Of a stretch of 64,000 nucleotides of DNA, positions 41,974-48,987 are shown piece after piece (within the stretch, counting starts at the first letter, position 1; every line of letters begins with the position of its first letter). The notes under the pieces are model-generated. The model made no database searches, was not told where the DNA came from, and saw only the letters and a program-made list of their open reading frames with translations. Source of the stretch: Mesorhizobium sp. ES1-4 (GTDB lineage: Bacteria; Pseudomonadota; Alphaproteobacteria; Rhizobiales; Rhizobiaceae); NCBI RefSeq assembly GCF_020164745.1, contig NZ_JAIUGV010000017.1, positions 1 through 64,000 of the forward strand. The letters are read 5' to 3'. The position numbers were made by a program, and so were the translations under genes.

Positions 41974-42690
41974 TTGACAGACCGTCTCATCTTCGCCGCA
42001 GCGGCCTTTTTCGCCGGAATGCTGAACACGGTGGCGGGCGGCGGCACGTTCCCGACCTTCCCCGCCCTCGTCTACACAGGGGTATCTCGGCGTGGCGGCG
42101 GGCTTTCGCGGGGAGATCAGGACATTCGACAGCGGCCGGCGATTGAAGGCCACGGCAGCAACTGCCGGAGGCGGTCTTGTCGGATCGCCGCTGCTTCCCG
42201 TTTCATCTAAAGAGGCATCGCGGACGTGGTTCCGTTCCTCCGGGCACTGGCCCACTCCCGTCTTCCGTTCAACGATCGCTTCAGGTGCGTGATGGAGACG
42301 CATCCCGCCGGAGGGGGTGCCGTCGGGACGACCGTCGACGCAGCCCATGGAGGCTATTTCAACGGCGGTCTCGGGATCATGCTGCTTGCGCTGTTTTCTC
42401 TATGGGAGTGCGCCACCTCAACCAGATGAACGGGCTAAAGAACGGCCTATCCTTCATCGCCGGCCTGGTGGCCTGGCCGCAGGCGGTCGTGACGATGACA
42501 GCCGCGGTGATCGGCGTCTACCTCCGCGCCCCTGTCGCTGGGCGCTTCCTGCATGGGTGGTCAGGGCGGAGTCATCGCCGTCGGCGTCGCGATGAGCGCG
42601 GCATTCGTCTGGAGGCTCCTCGCACGATTGGCCGGACCCACGATCAAGGGCTTGAGGCCTGCTGTGGGCCGCCGCCGGAAGGAAAGTCCG
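41974..42690 (+). pseudogene. Broken TauE/TSUP-type sulfite exporter gene
   Basis: TTG 41974 opens FAAAAFFAGMLNTVAGGGTF and FPALVYTGV, the TSUP start, with AGGAG upstream. The reading then jumps frames: AAGFRGEIRTFDSGRRLK, GGYFNGGLGIMLLALFSLW, then HLNQMNGLKNGLSFIAGLV and GVAMSAAFVWRLLARLAG. At least three frame changes and a deletion; clearly a relic. Confidence 0.75.
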
Positions 42691-42833
42691 TACGATGGCG
42701 TTCTATTCATGGCGTGCATCGTGGCGAAGATAAAAATAAAATCAACGTAATAAGAAAGCCCCCGACGGCGACGCAAGGCCGCACTCAAGATTTACAGATT
42801 GAAAAATCCATCTAAAACTATTATGTATTTCTT

Positions 42834-42899
42834 ATGTTTAGTTTCGTTCAAGAGAACAACTGGTTTGCTTTTCTAGCGCCGTCCCTGACCCGCTCATAG
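42834..42899 (+). CDS. 21-aa leader peptide before the DUF1127 gene
   Basis: ATG 42834 to TAG 42897-42899, ending AFLAPSLTRS. The peptide is unrelated to the IAG leaders but the stop again abuts a C-run hairpin. Confidence 0.5.
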   Translation: MFSFVQENNWFAFLAPSLTRS

Positions 42900-42932
42900 C
42901 CCCGAGCGGCGCACACGTTCGCCGCCTCGGGG
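42900..42932 (+). promoter_or_regulatory. Leader hairpin R5
   Basis: CCCCGAGCGGCG (42900-42911) pairs with CGCCGCCTCGGGG (42920-42932), 11-12 bp with one mismatch and an 8-nt loop. It begins at the base after the leader stop and has no T-tract. 127 nt before the DUF1127 start. Confidence 0.7.
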
Positions 42933-43058
42933 ATCCCAAAACGACAGTCAAGCACATAGCGAAGGCGCGCTCCTTACGGGAACGCGCCAGATGCCATACA
43001 CGCCCCCTGCGCTTCTCGCGCGGGCGGCTCGATCAACGCTGTGAATGGAGCGGCAATC

Positions 43059-43340
43059 ATGTCCGAATTCAAACAATCAGGAACCCTTCCCGCATCAGGT
43101 CTACGCCCTGGTTTGCGCGCGACGGTCGCGGGCCTCGTCTCCCGCGCCATGGTGCGCTGGCATCGCGGCAAGGCTGCAGCCGTGCTTCATCGCCTCGACG
43201 ACAGGCAGCTGGAAGACATCGGCGTCTTGCGGAGCGACATCCCCCGCGTCGTCGCAGAGCTCGTTCCATCGAACATCGAGACATCAGTGCAGGATGCCCG
43301 GATTTCGGCGCACGCCGCTGGGCCCCTGAAGGCCACCTGA
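43059..43340 (+). CDS. DUF1127 small basic protein
   Basis: A 93-residue protein ending in a DUF1127 (YjiS-like) segment: RWHRGKAAAVLHRLDDRQLE then DIGVLRSDIPRVV. Such small proteins in rhizobia bind RNA or influence phosphate and carbon metabolism. Start MSEFKQSGTL at 43059 with GGAG upstream. Followed 20 nt later by a 24-aa microprotein. Confidence 0.82.
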   Translation: MSEFKQSGTLPASGLRPGLRATVAGLVSRAMVRWHRGKAAAVLHRLDDRQLEDIGVLRSDIPRVVAELVPSNIETSVQDARISAHAAGPLKAT

Positions 43341-43360
43341 TCGCAGTGAAGGAGACAGAA

Positions 43361-43435
43361 ATGGATATGGCGACCAGAACGATCGTGGCCATCGGCCTTC
43401 TTAGTATGATGATCATCGCATTCATGGTGATCTGA
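43361..43435 (+). CDS. 24-aa membrane microprotein
   Basis: ATG 43361 to TGA 43433, MDMATRTIVAIGLLSMMIIA then FMVI: one hydrophobic helix. AAGGAGACAGAA precedes the ATG, a very strong site for so short a frame. Co-transcribed with the DUF1127 gene. Confidence 0.6.
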   Translation: MDMATRTIVAIGLLSMMIIAFMVI

Positions 43436-43499
43436 GCGGAATGCCCTCCGGCGACGGAACGCCGTTCCGAGAGGCCGGCTAGACCAGGTAGACACCACC

Positions 43500-43595
43500 A
43501 TGTGCATTGAAACGTTCATCAGGATTTCGAGGCTTGTCGGGAAAGGTCGCGTCCTTCCCCGGAGCAGGCACTCAACCCCTGTATCCCGCATGTAA
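43500..43595 (+). CDS. 31-aa ORF A, copy 1
   Basis: ATG 43500 to TAA 43593-43595; starts MCIETFIRISRLVGKGRVLP. Copy 2 (44901) encodes the same length with the same pattern MC-ETFI-SRL-G-GRVL-RSR. The stop is one base before the 3' arm of a hairpin whose 5' arm is inside the ORF. Probable regulatory peptide. Confidence 0.6.
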   Translation: MCIETFIRISRLVGKGRVLPRSRHSTPVSRM

Positions 43596-43607
43596 CGCCT
43601 GCTCCGG
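43559..43607 (+). promoter_or_regulatory. Hairpin overlapping ORF A, copy 1
   Basis: CCGGAGCAGGC (43559-43569) and GCCTGCTCCGG (43597-43607) pair perfectly over 11 bp. Same geometry in copy 2. A ribosome reaching the ORF A stop would open the stem. Ends 63 nt before ORF B. Confidence 0.7.
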
Positions 43608-43669
43608 CACCCCCTCGGATGATGCGGTTCATTCCGGCGGCGCCACGCGCCGCATCGATGGAGCGTGAC

Positions 43670-43819
43670 ATGAGAATATTCCGGTCGAGGCGCGTTTGCC
43701 TTTCCCGCAGCCGTTCGTTGCCGCGAGCGGCATCCCGTTGCCCGTGGTGCATCGACTCCGTCGTTGTTCCGGCGGCTCTGCTGAACCGTCGCGACCCGGG
43801 CCTCAGCAAATCGCCTTGA
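43670..43819 (+). CDS. Microprotein B, copy 1 (degenerate zinc-ribbon-like)
   Basis: 49 residues, MRIFRSRRVCLSRSRSLPRA then ASRCPWCIDS. GGAG 6 nt upstream; the upstream CGCCGCATCGATGGAGC run is identical in copy 2. Copy 1 has CLSR where copy 2 has CLPC, so one cysteine pair is lost and this copy may be degenerate. Confidence 0.5.
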   Translation: MRIFRSRRVCLSRSRSLPRAASRCPWCIDSVVVPAALLNRRDPGLSKSP

Positions 43820-43888
43820 GAGCGCGGCAGACTGAGGCGATAGAGCCTCTGGAAGCGCGTACGAAAACGGGTCCCGCGCCCGCAGGGA

Positions 43889-44188
43889 TCAGGGCACCCG
43901 GTCGTTCGCGACGATCCCTCCTTCGCCCTCCAAGCGTGCGATCCGCTTCGCTTCCGATTCCGTGAACTTCAGCCGCACTCCGATACCACCGCCGTTCTCG
44001 CCGATGAACACGGCGCCGAGCAATTGTAGCGCCACCTCGAGCTCGCCGATCGTGGCCTCGGGTGGCTTCTGGAGCTTGCGTTCAAAGTCATGGATGACGG
44101 TCTCGTCCACGCCAGAACGGATGCTGAGCTTTCCGCGGGTGACCTCGACGAGGGCTCTTGCCGCCCGGCATTGCGAACCAGTTATCAT
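43889..44188 (-). CDS. Small XRE-like helix-turn-helix protein (copy 2)
   Basis: A 99-residue paralog of 18508: MITGSQCRAARALVEVTRGK, SGVDETVIHDFERKLQKPPE, FIGENGGGIGVRLKF. AAGGAGGG lies upstream. Its ATG overlaps the stop of the 44412 gene (ATGA 44185-44188), so it is coupled to it. Confidence 0.85.
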   Translation of the reverse strand: MITGSQCRAARALVEVTRGKLSIRSGVDETVIHDFERKLQKPPEATIGELEVALQLLGAVFIGENGGGIGVRLKFTESEAKRIARLEGEGGIVANDRVP

Positions 44189-44412
44189 GCTGCCCTCCTT
44201 CGATTTTCGTAGCCGCCAGTCTTCTCCCGCCGCCGCTCGGTTGCAAGAGCGGCACTACGTCGGATGGCGACGACGATTACGTCGTCGGAAGGCTGCGGTA
44301 ACGTGGTGGCGATCTGTTCCATCACAAGGCCCCGAAGCCGACCGTGGCGGTCATGACGCAGCCAGCAACGATCGCCGTCTCGCGCTGCACGCCTGAAGAA
44401 CGTGCCCTTCAT
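44185..44412 (-). CDS. Small basic protein, 75 aa, coupled to XRE copy 2
   Basis: MKGTFFRRAARDGDRCWLRH, RLRGLVMEQIATTLPQPSDD, then an Arg/Lys-rich end. Not recognised. An upstream in-frame ATG gives 96 residues. It ends by overlapping the XRE start. Either it is an accessory of the HTH protein or a leader-like gene. Confidence 0.5.
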   Translation of the reverse strand: MKGTFFRRAARDGDRCWLRHDRHGRLRGLVMEQIATTLPQPSDDVIVVAIRRSAALATERRREKTGGYENRRRAA

Positions 44413-44458
44413 GCTTTCCGCGATCTCCGTCGCGACGTTTGCTGCTGCGGGCATCTTG

Positions 44459-44488
44459 CCTGCACGCGGCTGCAAGTCCGCGTGCAGG
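44459..44488. promoter_or_regulatory. Perfect 11-bp inverted repeat between two small genes
   Basis: CCTGCACGCGG (44459-44469) and CCGCGTGCAGG (44478-44488) with an 8-nt loop, 6 nt past the stop of the 40-aa gene on the minus strand. No T-run. It separates the 40-aa gene from the 75-aa gene. Confidence 0.6.
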
Positions 44489-44494
44489 CCTGCC

Positions 44495-44617
44495 TTATCC
44501 CCGCTTTCCGGGCATCGAAGCCCTGGCCATCAGCTCCGACACCGACCCGATCTCGGCCTTTTTTCCCTTGTTCTGCTTGGGCTTGCGGGCTTCCTTGTTG
44601 CCCTTCCTTTTCGCCAT
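44495..44617 (-). CDS. 40-aa Lys-rich small protein
   Basis: ATG 44617, MAKRKGNKEARKPKQNKGKK then a hydrophobic-to-basic tail SVSELMARASMPGKRG. AAAGGAAG lies upstream. Such Lys-rich short proteins of this kind recur in rhizobial genomes; function unknown. A leader ORF and hairpin precede it (44732-44791, 44696-44731). Confidence 0.6.
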   Translation of the reverse strand: MAKRKGNKEARKPKQNKGKKAEIGSVSELMARASMPGKRG

Positions 44618-44695
44618 GAAGGCTTCCTTTCCGACGGCGCGCTTCGCGCGGCTGCGTAGCAGCCCGCGGCAGTTAGAGACAGTCTGCGGAAGGAT

Positions 44696-44731
44696 CCCTG
44701 GCCCGTCGCGCCTAGGCTGGACGAGCCAGGG
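44696..44731 (-). promoter_or_regulatory. Leader hairpin R7
   Basis: On the minus strand CCCTGGC (44731-44725) pairs with GCCAGGG (44702-44696) over 7 bp with a 22-nt loop. It begins at the base after the leader TAG (44732-44734). About 80 nt before the 40-aa gene. Confidence 0.55.
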
Positions 44732-44791
44732 CTAGCAGCCGTTTTTCGGCCGCTTCCGAAAAGGAAGCCGGGTGTGAAGGAACGTGGTCAC
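44732..44791 (-). CDS. 19-aa leader peptide before the 40-aa gene
   Basis: GTG 44791 to TAG 44732; ends RKRPKNGC. Highly basic. Its stop abuts R7. No peptide similarity to the IAG leaders, but the architecture is the same. Confidence 0.45.
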   Translation of the reverse strand: MTTFLHTRLPFRKRPKNGC

Positions 44792-44900
44792 GCCCGTATT
44801 CTGGCGACGCGAGCCGGGAAGTCAAACCCTCTTAACGACCGTCGCACTGGTGGCATAATGTCGCGTCGGAAAGCAGACTGGAAATAACTATGTGTAGGTC

Positions 44901-44996
44901 ATGTGCATGGAGACTTTCATCAAGGTGTCGAGACTTGCCGGGAACGGACGCGTCCTGTCCCGGAGCAGGTTATCTCACCCTGAATTCCGCACGTAA
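44901..44996 (+). CDS. 31-aa ORF A, copy 2
   Basis: MCMETFIKVSRLAGNGRVLS at the start; stop TAA 44994-44996, one base before the hairpin 3' arm. Same length as copy 1; most changes are conservative or synonymous. Confidence 0.6.
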   Translation: MCMETFIKVSRLAGNGRVLSRSRLSHPEFRT

Positions 44997-45008
44997 GCCT
45001 GTTCCGGG
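44959..45008 (+). promoter_or_regulatory. Hairpin overlapping ORF A, copy 2
   Basis: CCCGGAGCAGG (44959-44969) and CCTGTTCCGGG (44998-45008), 11 bp with a G-U pair where copy 1 has a C-G change, keeping the stem. Ends 63 nt before ORF B copy 2. Confidence 0.7.
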
Positions 45009-45070
45009 AAATCTCGACGACATTGCGGTCTACTCCTGCGGCTTAACACGCCGCATCGATGGAGCTTGTG

Positions 45071-45241
45071 ATGAGAACCTCCCGTGTCCGGCTTATATGC
45101 CTTCCCTGCCACCGCCCGCTTCCAAGGTCAGCGAGCAGGTGCCCCTGGTGCCTGTCGCCGATGGTCGGGCCTTCAGAATACCTGGTCCATTCGTTCGTCC
45201 GGCCTTCAGGTTCGACGGCTGCCCAGGCGGTGCGGCCATGA
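45071..45241 (+). CDS. Microprotein B, copy 2 (zinc-ribbon-like)
   Basis: 56 residues with ICLPCHRPLPRSASRCPWCL, a C-x2-C-x11-C-x2-C pattern typical of small zinc ribbons. GGAG lies upstream. Its stop overlaps the start of the Nudix-like gene (ATGA 45238-45241), so the two are translationally coupled. Confidence 0.6.
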   Translation: MRTSRVRLICLPCHRPLPRSASRCPWCLSPMVGPSEYLVHSFVRPSGSTAAQAVRP

Positions 45242-45801
45242 CAGGCGGCAGAGAGAGGCAGATTGTCGCTGATGCCCCGTTCAAGGCCGAGTACGCGGCG
45301 CTCCCCTGGCGCATGGGCGGCGAAGGGACGATGGAAGTCCTGCTGCTTTGCCCGCGGCAGGACGGACAATGGACTGTCCCCAGAGGCACGTGTTCCGGGA
45401 CGAGAACGGAGCTTCGGTCGGCCGAACGGGCGGCGTTCCAAGATGCAGGCGTCACCGGACGGCTCGGGCAGGAACCGGTCGGCCGCTACCGCACGATCCG
45501 CGTTTTGGCGGACGGCCGCAAGGAGTCCTGCGACGTGACCGTGTTCGGACTGCACGTCTGGGGCACTCTGGTCAGCTGGCCACGCGACACGAAGGTCTTG
45601 AGGCAGTGGATGCCCCTGAACGAGGCCCGGACTTTGGTAGCCGATCCCGGCCTTGCAGAATTGCTCGCTTCCGTTATGTCCGGCGCGACGATCCCGCAAC
45701 CGGATGAAGCGCCTCTTAGCGGCATTCCCGATGCAGGCCGGGGCGGCCACGTGTCGGGGGTTGCCTCGCCAGCCGGAATGGCTAGGTTAAGCGCATGTTG
45801 A
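45238..45801 (+). CDS. Nudix-fold protein with a degenerate Nudix box
   Basis: A 187-residue protein: EYAALPWRMGGEGTMEVLLL, QWTVPRGTCSGTRTELRSAE and FQDAGVTGRLG. The Nudix box (G-x5-E-x7-RE-x-x-E-E-x-G) is changed to RAA and QD, losing the metal-binding glutamates, so it is probably a sensor and not a hydrolase. Coupled to the zinc-ribbon microprotein upstream. Confidence 0.72.
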   Translation: MTGGRERQIVADAPFKAEYAALPWRMGGEGTMEVLLLCPRQDGQWTVPRGTCSGTRTELRSAERAAFQDAGVTGRLGQEPVGRYRTIRVLADGRKESCDVTVFGLHVWGTLVSWPRDTKVLRQWMPLNEARTLVADPGLAELLASVMSGATIPQPDEAPLSGIPDAGRGGHVSGVASPAGMARLSAC

Positions 45802-45857
45802 CCTTGCCTGCCTTCGTTCTCCCCAATGGAGCGCGCCTGCTCAAAGCGGGACTCTGA
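45795..45857 (+). CDS. 20-aa leader peptide before IIA copy 2, ends LLKAGL-stop
   Basis: ATG 45795 overlaps the end of the Nudix-like ORF; TGA 45855-45857. Ends GARLLKAGL. Sister of the leader at 36351. Confidence 0.65.
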   Translation: MLTLPAFVLPNGARLLKAGL

Positions 45858-45902
45858 CCCGGACGCGATCTGACCCCTGGCTCAGCGTCCGGGTCCGCCA
45901 GG
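45858..45902 (+). promoter_or_regulatory. IIA leader hairpin P2
   Basis: CCCGGACGC (45858-45866) with GCGTCCGGG (45885-45893); CCTGGC in the loop (45876-45881) is complementary to GCCAGG (45897-45902). Arms are identical to P1; loop lengths differ by one base. Confidence 0.7.
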
Positions 45903-45983
45903 CTTCAACCAACCGACATCCACCTTCGCGCCATCGTCTCGGCGTGATCGTCTCGGCAATCCGGCCAGAGCGAGGAGGCCATC

Positions 45984-46514
45984 ATGGATATTCTCGATCT
46001 CCTGCATCCGCGGGACATTCTCGTTCGGGCGCAGGCACAGGCAAAACGCCCGCTGCTCCGGCTCGTATCCGGCCGCCTGGCTGCCCGGTCCGGCGTGCCG
46101 GAGGAGACCGTACTGGCGGCACTTCTGAACCGTGAAAGCCTCGGCTCAACGGGTATCGGGCATGGCATCGCGGTTCCCCACGCGCTCCTGGAGCAGCTCC
46201 TGGCTCCTACTGCGACGCTGGCGGTCATGGACCGCCCGGTCTGGTTCCGGGCTTCCGATGAACAGCCTGTCGACGTAGTGCTGGCGGTGATCTGGCCGCG
46301 GGAGCGTGCGGGGGAGTTCATGCCTGCGCTCGCGCGCTTCTGCCGTAAGCTGTCTCGTCTGGACATCCCGAAAGGGATTCGATGCGCCGCGTCGCCCGAC
46401 GGAGTCCTCGCATGCCTCGGGGCTTTAGACGGCATCGGTCATCAACCCCATCCCGCAACCCTGGTCTCCTCGGCGCGGACGGCGGGCGGAGCGACACGGG
46501 AGGGCATTCAATGA
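45984..46514 (+). CDS. PtsN/EIIA-like PTS protein (copy 2)
   Basis: A 176-residue paralog of 36539: SGVPEETVLAALLNRESLGS, TGIGHGIAVPHALLEQLLAP with His66, LAVIWPRERAGEFMPALARF. GAGGAGG lies upstream of ATG 45984. Its stop overlaps the next gene (ATGA 46511-46514). Confidence 0.85.
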   Translation: MDILDLLHPRDILVRAQAQAKRPLLRLVSGRLAARSGVPEETVLAALLNRESLGSTGIGHGIAVPHALLEQLLAPTATLAVMDRPVWFRASDEQPVDVVLAVIWPRERAGEFMPALARFCRKLSRLDIPKGIRCAASPDGVLACLGALDGIGHQPHPATLVSSARTAGGATREGIQ

Positions 46515-47371
46515 TGGCGAAGGTCGAAGCCAGCCGGAGGATTGCTTGGCGTGACGGAATGATGACCGATCAGGATGTCGCCGACGCGCTGGAATGCGAC
46601 GTCGCGCTGGTACGAGAGATCCTCGACTTTTGGGCCTGCCGGACCCTGACGGCTGCATCCGCATGCGTGGAGCGGCGTCACGGCGCTCAGGCCTGCATCA
46701 AGCTGGCGATGGCACAGGCACTCCATGCCGTGGCCGGGCTCGCTCTAGCCGAGGCGGCCGCGGTTGCCTGCGGAAGCTGGCAAGTGAGCACGTCTCTGCT
46801 GAGGATCGTGGAGTTCCAGCCTCCGCGGAATTCCACGATCGACGGAACGCGACAGGATACGCCCGGTCCTGATCCTTTCATGCTTTTCGCGCCGCATGCA
46901 GCGGAGGCAATTCCCGTGGCGGCGGCGGACGAATACCTCGACGTGGCCGACGGCAGGCGCGTCTACTGGAGGAAGCCGCGGCGCGACGCCTACGTGCTGG
47001 CATGCGAGCTGCACCGCCTGTCGGACATCAGCAGGCGCGAGGACACCCCCGCGTTCCAGGACGAGTATCTCGAGCTGCTCAGCCGTCTCCGGGAGCCTGC
47101 CGACCACGTCTGCGAATGGATCGGCACCGTGGCTGGCGAGCGCTTCCGCCCCGCCCCCGACAGGTTTGCCGAACAGACCCCGGCGATGCGGCAGGGACCC
47201 GGCTGCGGCGAAGCCAGGCATACTTTCGCTGAATCCTACTCCAGCAAGGTTTCGGTGAACGTGTCGCTGGCGGCGCGGTCGATGAAGCGCCGCGCCCTTG
47301 GCCTCGCTGTGAAGGATCCGCTCGGGGGGACGGCGTTGGCGCCTTCGGAAGGAAGGACGAGGCGACGATGA
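46511..47371 (+). CDS. Hypothetical protein, 286 aa, coupled to IIA copy 2
   Basis: Not recognised. MMAKVEASRRIAWRDGMMTD then a Cys-containing helical N-terminal half and a basic C-terminal half; a middle stretch EYLDVADGRRVYWRKPRRDA. The N-terminus (TDQDVADALECDVALVREIL) looks like an HTH. Coupling to the IIA gene suggests it is regulated by, or signals with, the PTS. Confidence 0.55.
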   Translation: MMAKVEASRRIAWRDGMMTDQDVADALECDVALVREILDFWACRTLTAASACVERRHGAQACIKLAMAQALHAVAGLALAEAAAVACGSWQVSTSLLRIVEFQPPRNSTIDGTRQDTPGPDPFMLFAPHAAEAIPVAAADEYLDVADGRRVYWRKPRRDAYVLACELHRLSDISRREDTPAFQDEYLELLSRLREPADHVCEWIGTVAGERFRPAPDRFAEQTPAMRQGPGCGEARHTFAESYSSKVSVNVSLAARSMKRRALGLAVKDPLGGTALAPSEGRTRRR

Positions 47372-47639
47372 ACACGCCCTATTACCTGATAGACGAGTCA
47401 GCGAACTGGTACTTTTCTTGTCCGTCATCTCTGACCTCCTCTGTTCGTGGAAACCGGGAAACTCCTAGAACATCCGACCTCGGCTGCTTTTGCTCTCTTG
47501 CTTCTTTTATGACGCCGCAGGGCGGCTCCTGTCGCCACGCTGCACAAGTTAGGACGAAATTCTGGACTTCGGACGTGCTAGTTTTGCCATTATTGATGCG
47601 AGATCGTCATGAATGGTTTGTGGCCTGAGGCTCTGAACT
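47372..47639. other. Gene-free stretch before the IS remnant
   Basis: No convincing open frame, repeat or hairpin. Contains many short stops on all frames. Confidence 0.4.
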
Positions 47640-47845
47640 GGCTTTGTCGCAAATCTGAAAACGGCTAACGATTGTTGACCGTGGGGCGTCGTCACGCTGC
47701 GGATTCGAACTGTTCAGCAATTGGATGGTAGGCGTAACTCTCCTGCCGCTTGCGCATCATGTGGATCATCTCGATGCCGGATACGGTTATCCCGGCACAA
47801 GTCATAGACTTGAAGCCGAGCATGGATTGGATCCGGCGCCTTTGT
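47640..47845 (-). mobile_element. IS6-family transposase 3' remnant with a terminal repeat
   Basis: On the minus strand GFKSMTCAGITVSGIEMIHM and MRKRQESYAYHPIAEQFESA end at a TGA (47692-47694), matching the C-terminus of IS6-type transposases (FKSF..A..ILSGIE.MHMIRKGQ). GGCTTTGTCGCAAATC at 47640-47655 resembles the IS end. The 5' part of the transposase is absent. It marks the right edge of the decayed island. Confidence 0.7.
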
Positions 47846-48031
47846 GACCACGGACGTCACGCGTAACCGGCTTGCCGGCAACTCGCTGACTGAGGCGGTG
47901 GTTGCCAAATCGATGGCGGACAGCATGACTGAGGCAGTCGTCCGACGCAGGCGCAGCCTGTCATCCCGAGCATGCGGCCTGATCCGACACCATGGACTCC
48001 TGTGCTCCCCGTCTTGGATGCGCCCAGAGAG
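47846..48031. other. Gene-free stretch after the IS remnant
   Basis: An open plus-strand frame starting at 47844 (TTDVTRNRLAGNSLTEAVVA) has no ribosome site and may be a relic; nothing else is evident. Confidence 0.35.
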
Positions 48032-48976
48032 TTAACCCCTTCGAAGCGCTGTTGGTGTGCCACCTTCATGTTGCCGATATACGCGGCTGAAATGCCCAGC
48101 ATTTGGAAAACCACACCTGTATGCGATTTCGCCGATTTGTAGGTCGCTAGTTCCCAATAGCGTTTTCGCGTACTGCAGACGCAGCGCCAGATAGGCGGCC
48201 ATAGGGCTGGTTTCTATTTCTGTGGCAAACAATCGCTCAAGCTGGCGGCGTGAGATGCCAAGCTTGCTCGCTACGTCAGTCACTGTGATTTTTTCTTGCA
48301 GATTGCTCTCCATCAGAAGCAATGCACGCCTGATGTGGCGGCTTTTCGCTTTGGGAAACAATTCTCCGTTAGGCTGCACGTCGCGGCCGGTTCTAATTCT
48401 GTCGAGAACCAAAATTTTTGAAGCTTTCTCCGCAGCTTTGTTGTCAACATGCTTGGACACAAAGTAACTCGCCAAATCGGCTGCTCCGGCACCTCCGGCG
48501 CAGGTGGCCCTATTTCCATCGATTGAAAACAACGTGTCAGCGTGCGCACGAACGTCCGGGAACGCATCTCGAAATTGCTTGATGTGAAACCAGCTTACAC
48601 AGGCCCGATAGTTGTCGAGCAGACCATAGTGGGCCAGCACGAAACTGCCCGTGCATAAGGCCGTAAGAGGCACATCGCATTCTGCCGCACGCCGCAGAAA
48701 GTCCTGTTTTTCCTCACTGAGGTACTGGGTGCCATTGAGCAGCCCACCGACAACAACGATATTGTCATAATCCTGCGGATCAGTGATTTGTTTCGTGGGC
48801 AGCAACTCCACACCGGAACTTGAGCGGATGGGAAGACCTCGCTCACCGATAATCTGCCAGTCAAATCGCCCCCGCCGACTACGATCACCGTCATCACCCG
48901 CAAGGCGCAGCGTATCGATGAAAAGCGACATTGGAGACAGTGTAAAATTTCGGGCAAGTAGGAATCCGAACCGCAA
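48032..48976 (-). CDS. GlxA-type AraC-family regulator
   Basis: A 314-residue regulator with an N-terminal DJ-1/PfpI-like domain (NIVVVGGLLNGTQYLSEEK, CTGSFVLAHYGLLDNYRACV) and a C-terminal AraC HTH (KITVTDVASKLGISRRQLER, EIAYRCGFPNAGHFSRVYRQ). This fusion is typical of regulators of betaine, sarcosine, arginine and polyamine catabolism. The last 15 residues (HEGGTPTALRRG) deviate, so a 3' frameshift is possible. It adjoins the first Pot-type ABC operon, a fitting target. Confidence 0.9.
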   Translation of the reverse strand: MRFGFLLARNFTLSPMSLFIDTLRLAGDDGDRSRRGRFDWQIIGERGLPIRSSSGVELLPTKQITDPQDYDNIVVVGGLLNGTQYLSEEKQDFLRRAAECDVPLTALCTGSFVLAHYGLLDNYRACVSWFHIKQFRDAFPDVRAHADTLFSIDGNRATCAGGAGAADLASYFVSKHVDNKAAEKASKILVLDRIRTGRDVQPNGELFPKAKSRHIRRALLLMESNLQEKITVTDVASKLGISRRQLERLFATEIETSPMAAYLALRLQYAKTLLGTSDLQIGEIAYRCGFPNAGHFSRVYRQHEGGTPTALRRG

Positions 48977-48987
48977 TGTCAGCCCCC

